This document shows positions 48,975 through 59,361 of a stretch of 64,000 nt of DNA, piece after piece (position 1 is the first letter of the stretch; each line of letters starts with the position of its first letter). A program made the position numbers and the translations under genes. The notes beneath the pieces are model-generated. The model was not told the origin of the DNA. It saw only the letters and a program-made list of their open reading frames with translations, and searched no databases. The DNA is taken from contig CP103024.1 of assembly GCA_024752435.1 (NCBI GenBank), positions 1,384,936 through 1,448,935 on the forward strand. The letters run 5' to 3'. Source of the DNA: Allantophomopsis cytisporea. Its lineage: Eukaryota > Ascomycota > Leotiomycetes > Phacidiales > Phacidiaceae.

Positions 48975-49671
48975 GATTACATTCTTTTTACCTCCTACTC
49001 TTATTGGTAGCTTAACAGCCGTGTTCTTTCCAGCAGAATTCCATATCCGCTCCCAAGGATCAGTTGCATCGGTACCTTCGAGCACGCCGGTCCCACTACT
49101 ACTCCTATTCCGCGATATTCGCCTTCTATAACGAAATTCTCATTTCCATTCCTCCTGTCGTTTTGGAAATGCAAGGCCAAGAAAACAGGTACAGCAAGCA
49201 TCTTTTAAAGATGACGATAATGAGCCTACTTCCGTTCTACTTGCCCCGCTCCGTACTTGTCCTCCAGCACCAGTAGAAACAGCTGCGCTGACCCCACAGC
49301 GGTTCCGTACGACTCACAATACGACTTGCGAAGTGGAAGATTAGCTCTATCAGCTCCGCCGAAGTTCGAAGTTTCGAAGTTACCCGCTTCCAGAATTCAC
49401 TGACACCTTCGGGACCTTCGGGACCTTCGTCGGGAATTGTAACCGATTGCAATCACTGTTTACGGAAATAGTGTTCTTACGCGCTCCGCGCGTTCTGCTT
49501 TACCTGAATTTGGAACCTTGAGATTTCAAGAACCATAAGCAAGGTGGAAATCCAGGTAGAAATCGGAACCAAGATGAAATTCGAGCGCCTAATGAAAATC
49601 CCAATTGGGGTCGCCCACACGTATACTACAGTACTTATAATGGTGCCGCCAATAATGGTATATAGTGTCAT
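48975..49671 (-). pseudogene. Possible remnant of a small membrane protein gene
   Basis: The - strand starts MTLYTIIGGTIISTVVYVWA with two hydrophobic stretches and a GTAAAG donor-like site after FQIQ. Later segments in other frames (for example GTDATDPWERIWNSAGKN near 49040) look protein-like, but the parts do not join without a stop. It could be a decayed gene or chance. No family is recognised. Confidence 0.22.
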
Positions 49672-50558
49672 TGGATACTAGGTTGACGATGACTGCAATA
49701 ACTGCGAAGATTGGGATCTTGAAAGTTCAAACTCTAAGGTGAAAGAAATGGTACATTCAATTGAACGCGCTGTACTCACAATTCGAAGTACCATGGCTAC
49801 TCTGTGGGTTAGTATGTAGGATAAATTATTCTATAAGCTTGGCATTGTTCCTACTTATCATTTCATCACCTACAAGCGGTTATTCGCAGAGAGACATCGA
49901 GCTTAGGGTTAGCTTTAACTCTCGGCATAAGCCTAGTCTGAGCTTACATCTAGAAGAGATTTAGCTGAGATTGTAGGAAAATGGGAGAAAACAGTAACAA
50001 TATACAGGTAAAGGATTATAGAAATCTTAAAGTCAATCTTTGTTTACGTTAACCATAGTAGATGTCTCACCATACGATGTAAGTATAAAGACTAGTATAT
50101 ATGTCCAACAAGTTGCGGATATCGTCAAGTTACAGTCTAAGGTTGAGCATCCTATTTTTTTGATTCGATGTTGGATGTTGTATAGGGGGTAGTATATATA
50201 GTACTAGAGGGAGGTATTATATCCGGTACCGCCTTCCTTTTCAACAGAACGTCAGGTATTTCCAACTGGACATCTTGGGTGAATATATACTTAAGCCGCA
50301 CTCCCTCCTTTGTAACTCTAAGAAAGAATTTTCTACGGGGCAATAAGTAACATCTTAAATACTAAAGGAAAAGCCCTTACCTCGGCATCTTAACAACAAA
50401 AGGACTTGAAGAAGGGCCGTGATAAAGATATGTCTTAGGGTTACTTACGACCTTGTATATATAATGAGCTGTCCTCTGCCAGATAGAATACAGCCTCTTC
50501 ATACTTATCTCCATACTTAACTACTGCTTATCTACTCTATATAGACCATCAAATTACT
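49672..50558. other. AT-rich intergenic region
   Basis: AT-rich with no gene seen. Confidence 0.5.
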
Positions 50559-51244
50559 ATGTCTGAACGTTATAAATTTCCTCAGATAATTCGCAACACA
50601 GTCAAATTCTTTCCTCTACTCCTTCTTATTCAAAACTTGATATTCTTATACGATGGATATAGAAATGCGTCTCTGATTATTTCGGTTCCTCTTATAACGT
50701 TATTAGCCTTGCCTTCTTAGTATACAACCAATATACGTCAGACTTCTACACGTGAAACCTTACTAGACGTATGGGCTCAGTATAATCTAGAAGTGCTAAT
50801 TAATATCGACTCGGCTATCGTAGAGCGAGACCTAGTTGATGTCTGCCTAGGAATAGGTGCTGTAGCAAGTTGTATTGTAATTAGCACCAATCTGTATAAT
50901 CTCTGCACTTACCTTGCAAACTTCATTATATATGCATCTCAAGGAAAGAGTTGTAGCACATTTACCGGTACTACAGATGGGGTCTCGTACAAGTATCAGG
51001 CCAATGGGAAAACCTTTGATACAACTGCAGAAATGGTGACGATTGGTAGGCGATTGAGCACCATCCAAAGACAGCTAACGGCTCGAAATTGTGTTCGACG
51101 CAATACTTGAATCTCACTCATAGAGATACTTGGGACGGATGTCTGCTTATAGGGCTAGCAGGTTCAATTGACTCTACCATATATTGTAGGCCTCTAATCT
51201 CGTTCGACACTTGTACCAGTAGAGGAAAAGCGAATTTCAACTAG
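50559..51244 (+). pseudogene. Broken secreted Cys-containing protein gene
   Basis: From the ATG at 50559 one frame runs to a TAG near 50718-50720, then stays open to 51110 with Cys, GVSYKYQANG and FDTTAEM features. Downstream, another frame gives a THRDTWDGC-like segment and SFDTC before a stop at 51242-51244. The order (YxYxAxG..., TTAE..., a THxxTWxG motif, SFD-C) resembles a group of small secreted fungal proteins of unknown activity. At least one stop and one frameshift make it non-functional. It lies in AT-rich DNA. The family call is from memory. Confidence 0.4.
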
Positions 51245-51909
51245 GATTGACAAAGATGATAACTTGTAAGATAAGGTGAGGTCGGACGTTATGCTTGGGG
51301 AATTTTTGATTTTGTTAGATGCATATCTCCTATAGTATTAAAAAGACCTTATCGTTCGTTGGTGGACGTTCTTTGGGGGACGTAGTTGATGGAAATGCAA
51401 TATATATCACTTTCTTTGAATTAGAGCACATGCGGAATATATGACTTTTCGCCAGCTGGTTATACTAAGAAGGAGCTAATGATACCTAACCTCGGTGTAG
51501 CTAGAACTCTCGACGACTTTGCTGTTGGAATAAGTTCAATCAGGTGGTCGAGTTCCTTGCCCTCACACCCTCTCCAGAAGCATTCTTTTAGACACTAGTA
51601 CAGCTCGATCGAAACAACTAAGAGTTAGTTAAGGGTTAAAGACGCGGCTACTCAATCGTTCTGCTAATCCAAGGAGAAAAGGAGCATTGGACTGCAAATT
51701 GCAAATTTCAAGCCGTGTCCTTCGAATCGCGACCCGAAAATACCCTCACACCTTCACATTATAATGGATCATTTCATCTCAACATAAAATCATTGTTTTT
51801 AGACTTATATAAGATGCAATAATCAATGATAACATGCTTAATGAATGGCCGACCAGACTCTGGCCCATTCATTATTATTCAAATCCACAATTTGCTGATG
51901 CACAGCAAC
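51245..51909. other. Intergenic
   Basis: 3' flank of the RNase-like gene; no other gene seen. Confidence 0.5.
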
Positions 51910-52439
51910 TTAACTCTTCGTGACATCACAGCCAGCGAAGGAATTATCGCTGCCACTGTGGTAAATAGTTCCACAATAATAACTCAAACTATGACCCTCT
52001 GAATCCTGATCAAAGTTGTACCAATAAACAGACCGGATTGCTCCCTGAGCAGTCGAGGTTTCTCCAAAGTAGCCTCCCTTAATAACGGGTATATGCTGGC
52101 GTGCATCCTGCGTTGTGTCATCGCATTGAGAAGAAATCCATGTGAACCCATCAGAGTTCCCATAGTAGCTAGGATATGTTCTCCCTATGTTATTGTAAGC
52201 ATGGACAAACTCATTTCTCAACGGTGTGACATACCATTATCGCCCGTGAAAGTCTGGTCATTATCATTCAAGCTCATCCCCCACGCGACTGCATTGTAGA
52301 CATCCGTGCCTGCAACAGTTGTACTGCCACATTTGATGTCGAAACTTGAATCAAGATTCTCGATTGTGACAGGAACATGATCGGCTGCAAAAGCCAGAGA
52401 GAAGAGCACAGTTGCGGCAAATGCTGTTGAGGCGTACAT
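51910..52439 (-). CDS. Secreted RNase T1-like protein, atypical active site (effector candidate)
   Basis: Exons 52439-52235 and 52184-51910 join over a 50-nt GTATGT...CATAG intron to 159 residues. A signal peptide covers residues 1 to about 18. The mature part follows the RNase N1/T1 plan: Cys37, the GTDVYNAVAWG helix, GRTYPSYYGNSDGFTW (69-84), IPVIKGGYF, AIRSVYW and CGTIYHSGSDNSFAGC (139-154). By this alignment Arg119 and His144 match the catalytic Arg and C-terminal His, but Ser74 stands where the YPH His is usual and His99 where the EWP Glu is usual. Loss of catalytic residues with kept fold is the hallmark of RNase-like effectors (RALPH type), so a non-enzymatic secreted role is possible. 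Altered catalysis is the alternative. The region upstream carries a tandem triplication. Confidence 0.78.
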
Positions 52440-54160
52440 GGTGATGGTTGGCGAAGAGATGTATAATTGAAACTCTTTGAAATTGAAGGTCTTTGATTTG
52501 TTTGATGAATACAACTTCTGGTGGGCTGCTATGCTTGTTAAATACTTTTGAGTCCTAGATCTGGACTCATCCTACTGTCTCGTTCTCGACATCATTTCCC
52601 CACTGGAGGATATGTAGGATTGCAAGGCATAGAAAACGCTCAGCAGGCTCAGAAAAAGACTTTGGGAATGTAACGAGTGAGAACCATGAGAAGCCTTAGA
52701 AGGAGCAATTGGAATTGATGTAAAGATCAACACAGATGAAGAACCTTAGCAGCTAACACACCGAGGAGGCTTAGAAGGAGCATTAGGAATTGAGGTCAAG
52801 ATCAACATGAACGAAATAAGCTTAGTAACTAATACACTGACGAAGCTTAGAAGAAGTATGAGGAATTGAAGTAAAGATCAACATGAACGAAGGAAGCTTA
52901 GTAAAGAGGCTAGGAGGTCATTCTGGATCAAAAGTGATAAACAAATGAATCAAAGTGAAGATCATGGATAAAAAGAAACTGGCAGAGTAGCCAATACGTT
53001 AGTCGGGCTGAAATGGTTCACGGTTTCATATAGCATAAGCTTACGAGCAAATTTTTGATATCCTTACTTTGTTATTCATTATACGGGCTTACAAGTCATA
53101 AGCAAATGACGTTTTCAGGTCAAGCAGCTCAAACATCGAATTTGTGCCAAGCAAATTGAATCTATTCGGACTTACAGAGCTTCGTCAATACGGCTCTGAT
53201 TTGCCTTTGGTAAAATCTTTCTGAGCGCGAATTTTGCTTGCAATAGGAATTGAAAATACCTAAGATGTTTCTGAAATGTGAACGAATATATCATTTAACC
53301 CCTGAAATTGAGGCGATCACCTTTGTTGCCTAATTGCTTAACAGATATAAGCGTATTTTCAAAACTTCCACCGAATCGGCTGCAGCCAATTCGGTTCAGA
53401 GCGGGGAAAGAAGCGAAAATCGATTGCATTCAGCTGATTTCGTATGACGATCTGGACCCCAAAACCTTGTCGAAGGTTGTCAGCAGAAACTTCTCAAAGT
53501 AGCAATACCACTTGCGACTTCATATCACACTTTACACCGACTCTCAATTCAATAATCAAACGCTCAAACATTCTGTACTACATCATTAGTCGTTAGTGCT
53601 GAGATAATAAGTGGGTATTTGACCTCAATTGTTTCAGCAGAATTGAGGCTGATAAATCCTTGCTTGGCTCACCGAGTCGTACTTGAGATGCCTCGGTCCG
53701 TGCACTGTACAGCATGCGTTTTCTTTCGCTTTTACGAATTGCTTCTACAGAACAATACAAAAACTGGATTATAGTGAATGTCACATCGAAATACATATCA
53801 GAGTCTTTAAAAGTTTAGAATTTGTGGTTATATTGGCCCGAAGTGGTCATTATAAAATCTTGTAGTGCACGGGCCTGAAACATTTGAGCTGCGACCCGGT
53901 GAGACTAGGTTAAAAAAGCTTGATTGTAAGCTGAATATAGGGAACATTCCCTGAATTTCAGCTGACCAATTCTTTCGCCCCAAGAAAGGTGCAGATGGTT
54001 GCCTTGTAGTAGGAGTGAGATGACGCGTTGGTGACGTGTTTGTAAAACAAAACATTGAGTAGTAATGTCTATATAATCGTGCGATCAGTGCTGACAGTCT
54101 CTCAAGAAAATCAATCTGAGGCACTCCCTCAAGACGACAATAAATCTCTTTGACGGAGCA
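52440..54160. other. Intergenic between divergent genes
   Basis: Shared upstream region of the RNase-like gene (-) and the DUF3632-like gene (+). Apart from the tandem repeat, no gene is seen. Short frames at 53308-53502 and 53593-53865 lack support. Confidence 0.5.
52695..52920. repeat. Three tandem copies of a ~75-bp unit
   Basis: Units begin with CTTAGAAG at 52695, 52770 and 52846. Each contains AGGAATTGA-like and AAGATCAACA words and a second CTTAG near its end. The copies differ by scattered substitutions and small indels. They lie 250-480 bp upstream of the RNase-like ATG. Confidence 0.8.
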
Positions 54161-55117
54161 ATGCCTTATAACGACCGCTTTGCGTTGCCCCAAGATGACC
54201 AGCACTCTGTCGATGGGGCTTGGTTCGACTCACAAAAGCAACTTCGCGTCGAGAAGAATGACCCAGTCCTTCGCGGTTGTCTTGATTCGGAGGTTGACGA
54301 ATTGAGAGCATTCCACGACGGCCACACAGATGCAGTTGAAACAGCTTATGCTATCACCCGCCCAATCTCTACCTCACCGGTGCCAGCATTAGGAGGTTAC
54401 AGCGACGAGACTCTGGCCGTTACCACCTTATGGTTGGTGATCATTAAAGCTCTCATGGAATGGCCATCCGCTCGAATACCAGATCTTTTGGAGCTTCTTT
54501 GTGACATAGGCAAAGTACCGGACAAGCTTCACAATGGTGAAGCTACCGACGACAATGGAGAGAAGCTCACATGGAGCCAATTTCCTTGGTTTGCTTTAAC
54601 CTGGAACGACGGCGCTGCTGCCGATTTGCAGCCCGGTCAGATCTATAGGCAATGCCCAGACGTGGCATCATTGATCTCGGCGCGACGTATCTACCTGAAG
54701 ATAAAGGATATCGAAGCACAATTAGTGGCAAAACACGTGCTGGGAATGAGCAAGCAGATGATCCAAGCTATCATTCGGGCGCTCGAGAAGAACATCAGTG
54801 ATAGCGATAGGCAACTCGCACCGAACGAGGCTATTGCCTATACACAGGTCAAAGTTGACTTCCATGTTCCCGCAATATGTTCTTTGTTCAAGTACAATCG
54901 ACACGAGATCTATAGCAAAGTTGTGCAAGATGGATTGCGAGACTGGACGCAACGCCAAATACCGAATGAAGCCATGGACTTCAGAGATGGAGCTGAGCGT
55001 TGGTCATTCTGGAAGAGACGCCTCGATGAGCTGGCTCAAGGGGATTTTGATGATGAGGTAAAGATCGCTGCGAAGGCTACTTTAGAATATATGACATTAG
55101 AGGACATGGCGAAATGA
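54161..55117 (+). CDS. DUF3632-like fungal protein
   Basis: A single exon of 318 residues without signal or membrane segment. The N-terminal third is polar. The middle contains the aromatic-rich stretch TWSQFPWFALTWNDG, and the C-terminal part ends with ERWSFWKRRLDELAQGDFDDEVK, the kind of W-x-x-W-K-x-R segment seen near the end of fungal DUF3632 (PF12311) proteins. Function is unknown for the family. The ATG at 54161 is the first in frame. The gene looks intact although it borders the AT-rich desert. Confidence 0.6.
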   Translation: MPYNDRFALPQDDQHSVDGAWFDSQKQLRVEKNDPVLRGCLDSEVDELRAFHDGHTDAVETAYAITRPISTSPVPALGGYSDETLAVTTLWLVIIKALMEWPSARIPDLLELLCDIGKVPDKLHNGEATDDNGEKLTWSQFPWFALTWNDGAAADLQPGQIYRQCPDVASLISARRIYLKIKDIEAQLVAKHVLGMSKQMIQAIIRALEKNISDSDRQLAPNEAIAYTQVKVDFHVPAICSLFKYNRHEIYSKVVQDGLRDWTQRQIPNEAMDFRDGAERWSFWKRRLDELAQGDFDDEVKIAAKATLEYMTLEDMAK

Positions 55118-56926
55118 AAGTAAATAAACTGTATCTGGATGTAAACATAGTATTGCTCGCGTTGTTAGTATGATGTACTACTCCACTCCCTTACTATTTT
55201 CAGAATCAAACAATAATGCTATAAGAATCATATGATATTCATTAGCTATATACCTTATTACCCTAGATTGAAGTACGAATGTTATTGAAGTATATATGCT
55301 ACTTCGAAGTTTTACTGACTCTTCATTGTAGAGTCGACTTAGATTTGTTAGTACAAATTTGTGTTCTAACACAATTTTGTCACCACATTTTCGTGTCGAC
55401 ACAAAAGTGCTATGCAAATTTGTGTTCCTACATGAAAAACACTAACTTTACAATGTAGTGTCAACACGATTTTGTTACTACATTATCGTGCTTCAACACG
55501 ATTTCGTACATACATTATCGTGTCAACACTAAGATGTAGTACAATAAAAGGTATCTTTATTTACAATCAATTAGTATATATATATATACGATTATAATAT
55601 TATAAATTAATTAATTTATTATAAAGCAACATTTATTTATTTATTATTTCCTTATCTAACTATATAAGTAGAGTTGTATATAGGGAAACAGTTTAGGTAC
55701 CAATACATCAAAATTTTGGTGTAATAGCATATAATACCAGAATTTTGCAAGCGCAATAGTTCTGTGAACTGTGAAATTAATGCTTAAACCTCTAATACTA
55801 GAGTAATTTATATACTAATATATTCTAATCAAGTTAAGATACATTTATTACTTATATTATTACATAAACTTAAGGCTGATTTTATTTTTTGAAGCTTTTT
55901 CTTGTAAATTAGCTAATAATTTCAAACTATAAAGAGAAATTGTATAAAAGTTATAATTATTCCATCAATTATACTAATAGGCAGATTTTTCGTTAGATTA
56001 GATTGTTTTAGTTTATTTTTAATAGTAGTAGAACTTCCTATTAAAAATTATACTTTTCTCCTTCTAGAGATAAAACATTAAAAACTTTATTGAAAAATAA
56101 AGTCTTCTTTAATACTCTTGATTCTATTTTTAGTATTATTAGTTTATAGAGTAGCTTTAAGTTAAATTCTATAGATATCTTCTTAACTATAAAATATAAT
56201 AAAGTACTTTAAATAAATCGCGATTTATAAACGAAATTGATGCGATAGAAGAAGGCTAAAACCTTCTCGATGTATAAGTAAGCTTTGCTAAGCAGGCGTT
56301 CATTCAATCCAAATACTAGTATAAAAGTAAAGAAGATTTTAGATTATTCGATGACGAGGTTACGTCCGAAGGAGTTTAGCATATTGTCAAGTTCAGGAAT
56401 TTAAATTCGATCGCTCCTATTTTTTAACCTGATCGATAGTCAGTCGAGGATGAATATAATGATTTTTTCTTTACTCGAATTCGTGGCGAACTAGACGCCA
56501 TCTCTGAATATGAATACTTGACAAAGCTATTCTAGTGTATCCCCTAAGAAAAGCGTATTATCTTGACGAGCTTTGTCTACCGAAGACAGTTAGCATATAT
56601 TGTTTCTGGGGGATTTGCTGTCCGGGAAAGACTGTACCTATCCTAGAAGGAGGCCGCTGTATAGGCTGTGCTAGATTTTGTAATATATAAGGGTAGAAGC
56701 TAAATCTGGAAATCAGTTGGAGGTAGTAGCTTCAGCAGCCGTCTAAGTATATAAGGTGGAGGAATTTGACGAGTTGTTGCTTGAAAAATCTGTAGCTACT
56801 GCTCGACATCTGTAGCTGCTTGCTCAATAGTTACAAATCATAATCATGGTAGTAGTACATAGGTTACTCGTCTGCTGATTTTTTCAAGAAGCTTGTATGT
56901 AGATTTATTTGATTAGAACTCTAACA
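55118..56926. other. AT-rich decayed region
   Basis: Very AT-rich, especially 55550-56220, with (TA)n and poly-T/A words. No open frame of note. The make-up is typical of RIP-mutated transposon sequence. A less AT-rich stretch at 56220-56880 may be another dead element; I cannot name it. Confidence 0.6.
55370..55530. repeat. Short interspersed ACACGATTTYGT / CATTATCGTG repeats
   Basis: Within 160 bp the words TGTCAACACGATTTTGT, TTCAACACGATTTCGT and ACATTATCGTG recur about every 28-32 bp, together with reverse-complement-like ACAAATTTGTGT words. It looks like a subterminal repeat array of a transposon rather than a CRISPR, since units are imperfect and spacers too short. Confidence 0.5.
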
Positions 56927-58564
56927 TTACACATCCGCTTCGTCGGGCGTCGTAGCCTCTTTATCTGTAGGTAAATCACTATCCCTTGGAGGCCACTCTA
57001 CATAGTCAAGTTCTGTAGCACCGTCGGGCGGGAATAACTCCCGCGGCACACAAACGTAAGCCTCTATTTTACCAGCGTCAGAATCAAGCCCGTCGTATAT
57101 GTAACCGTCGGTCCAACCCGCGCTCATACTTGGTGTACAAGATAAAAATGTCGGTGATGTCCTTGGAGGGTCCTGGCATGAGTACATCATCCATTCAGGG
57201 TAGTAGTCGTCGCCAAAACTGATACCTAAATCTGCTATGCGCTTATTAAGGACCTCTACATAGTGACGGTTCGTGCAGGATAATGCCTCTCCTTTCAATC
57301 CACGATCTGGTTCCACGTCGTTTACAAGCTCATCAAAGAGTCTCTGGTAATTAGCAACCATTGATGCGCGTAATATCTGTGGCTTCATTTTCGGTTTGCG
57401 ACGGGCAAGCTCCCTATACGTAGTTTCCGCCGCTGCAGTTGGATACCAGATCAGGTACGGTTCCCCCTCGTGGCACGGGTCACAAACCCGTGAGAGGTCG
57501 TTGTTCATAATAAACCGTGCATTGATAGCTGCTTCGATCCGATCCCTCCGGTATTCGTCCTTAATAGTTTGTGAAGACCACCACTTGGCGAACATAGTGT
57601 TGTGATATATTCCATGGATAACAAAATTTATCTCCCGGCCGACCATCATAGGTCGACGAAGTCGGCTATACCGCTCGATATTTCCGTAGTGCGCCGCCAA
57701 GAAAATCAATTCATCTTTATCAACAGTTGGAAGATCCATTGGTAGCGGCGTGTACATGAGTGTAGTGATATCATAAATGCGTGGAGGTGGGTAATAGTCG
57801 CCGGATACGAAGTTGGATGATTTCTCCACAACGTTCATATCCTCTGTAATGTTGAAAATTGAATCATTAAACCCTTTGTGAAAAATCCAGCTGGACGGCG
57901 TATAGTCGACCTCCTCGTCTTCATACTCTTCCATCATGTTTGGCGCAATTTCCTGCGTAAACTCCAGGAACCTTCGCACAGCAGTGTCACCATTCAATGA
58001 AGCTGGTTGTGGGTGTTCGATATCCACAGAACGGGTATAGTCATCCATGATTTTGTACTTGACAGGTGCAGCCATGATGGCGTTGAATATGGCGATGTTA
58101 CCGCATTCACGAGCTTCCTCTGCGATATGTATCTCCGGGAGTAGATCGAGCTCTAGAAACAGGCCTGTGTAGCCTGCCACAGCACAAGCACGGCCAACAT
58201 GATAAGCCATTTGAGGGTAACGTTGGGCCAACTGGCGGTACGTATTCTCTGAAGCCACTTCGGGGTGCCATATACAGTAGGGGAAATCCTCAAGTCGATC
58301 TGGGTTCATATCGGGGATGATGTTGCTCATGATGCTCCGCGCATTTAAGGCGCGTGTGAAGATTTCGGATGTACCGTAGAGCTCTTGGGCAAAGCCGTAG
58401 TGAGAGCGGATCCCACGAATAATGCATAGGCGTGTTAGACGCAATCCTAATGCATGTGGAACACTCTCGCCGCGAAGGACAGCCTTGAAATCAACCTTTT
58501 CTCTGATTTTCAGTCTCCCTATGAAGGAAGCTGCCTCATTGTCGACCTCGTTGTTGGTTGCCAT
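56927..58564 (-). CDS. Conserved-type fungal protein with internal duplication, unknown function
   Basis: One uninterrupted frame of 545 residues starts at the ATG at 58564 (MATNNEVDN). The frame is open a little further upstream but without ATG. Two halves repeat the same module. Residues about 71-139 contain RALNARSIMSN, YCIWHPEVASENTYRQLAQR and a GRACAVAGYTGLFLEL helix pair. Residues about 342-413 contain RIEAAINARFIMNN, YLIWYPTAAAETTYREL and ASMVANYQRLFDEL. The helix-loop-helix style with an AVAGY..LF turn is ankyrin-like but not a canonical ankyrin. There is no signal peptide or membrane helix. Codon composition is balanced, unlike the AT-rich DNA around it, and no stop has been introduced. 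Similar orphan proteins are common in Pezizomycotina by my recollection. Confidence 0.75.
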   Translation of the reverse strand: MATNNEVDNEAASFIGRLKIREKVDFKAVLRGESVPHALGLRLTRLCIIRGIRSHYGFAQELYGTSEIFTRALNARSIMSNIIPDMNPDRLEDFPYCIWHPEVASENTYRQLAQRYPQMAYHVGRACAVAGYTGLFLELDLLPEIHIAEEARECGNIAIFNAIMAAPVKYKIMDDYTRSVDIEHPQPASLNGDTAVRRFLEFTQEIAPNMMEEYEDEEVDYTPSSWIFHKGFNDSIFNITEDMNVVEKSSNFVSGDYYPPPRIYDITTLMYTPLPMDLPTVDKDELIFLAAHYGNIERYSRLRRPMMVGREINFVIHGIYHNTMFAKWWSSQTIKDEYRRDRIEAAINARFIMNNDLSRVCDPCHEGEPYLIWYPTAAAETTYRELARRKPKMKPQILRASMVANYQRLFDELVNDVEPDRGLKGEALSCTNRHYVEVLNKRIADLGISFGDDYYPEWMMYSCQDPPRTSPTFLSCTPSMSAGWTDGYIYDGLDSDAGKIEAYVCVPRELFPPDGATELDYVEWPPRDSDLPTDKEATTPDEADV

Positions 58565-59206
58565 AATTGACAGAAGGAGTATAAGTAGCAACGGTATGGC
58601 AGGGTTGAGTCGAGATCTCAATTAAGGATGAGTAGATATGTGAGGAGTTGTAAGGTGAGCTCATGATGGATTGCACAATAAAAAGATCTTCCCAATTTAT
58701 GAGATCTCGAACCTAGCCGCAAAGCGTACCGACAAGATAGCGTTGATTAGGTAAGCCGGTTAAGAAAGTGAATAGACAAACTGATGGCCATCTCCGGTGC
58801 AACCCGGTGAAGAAGTTCAATTGTAATGGGCACAATCTAAGGGCAAGGTTCTAGACTCGATTCTTAAGTTTATATTAGAGTGCGATGAGTTAGTGGCCCG
58901 TGCCGATTGTGCCTTGGACAGAGAGTCCGAGATTGTACTAGCCCCCTCGGCACGCGGGGATATAAAATCTATGTATGTATGAGTGAAGCTAGCTTTGCTC
59001 ATCGCCTGTCTGCATTCCGGAAGGGGCAAAGCTGCAGTAGTCTTCCTCTGTATATGCCCAGAGATTAAAACTCACAGTATGAGGCAAAGCTTAGCACGTG
59101 CTTGGCAGATGCTTAGTTAAACTTAAAATTGCGGGTCTTTTCGTCAAGGTTACGCTCTAGTAACTAAGTACTCTATAAACTTATAAAGCAAAGCTTTAAG
59201 TCCGTA
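58565..59206. other. Gap between intact gene and transposon
   Basis: A patch at 58810-58990 with higher GC contains inverted GTGCCGA / TCGGCAC words. No gene is supported. Confidence 0.4.
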
Positions 59207-59241
59207 CACCTAGAAACCGAACACCTATAGAAACCGAATAC
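59207..59241 (+). repeat. Left terminal inverted repeat
   Basis: Contains CACCTAGAAACCGAACACC followed by a second AGAAACCGAA word, giving a double internal motif. Pairs with 61015-61049 with about three C/T mismatches. Confidence 0.88.
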
Positions 59242-59361
59242 TTCGTAAGCAGTGTAGAATAGCTATTGTAAATGAAGATATTGATTATAGATCAACAACT
59301 ACAATACTTGAAGCTATACTATTGATGTATAATTGATTTGAATACACTATCTATTGTTACA

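Noticed and set aside
55370..55530. CRISPR-like array
   Set aside because: Units are imperfect, spacing is too short, and the organism is a fungus.
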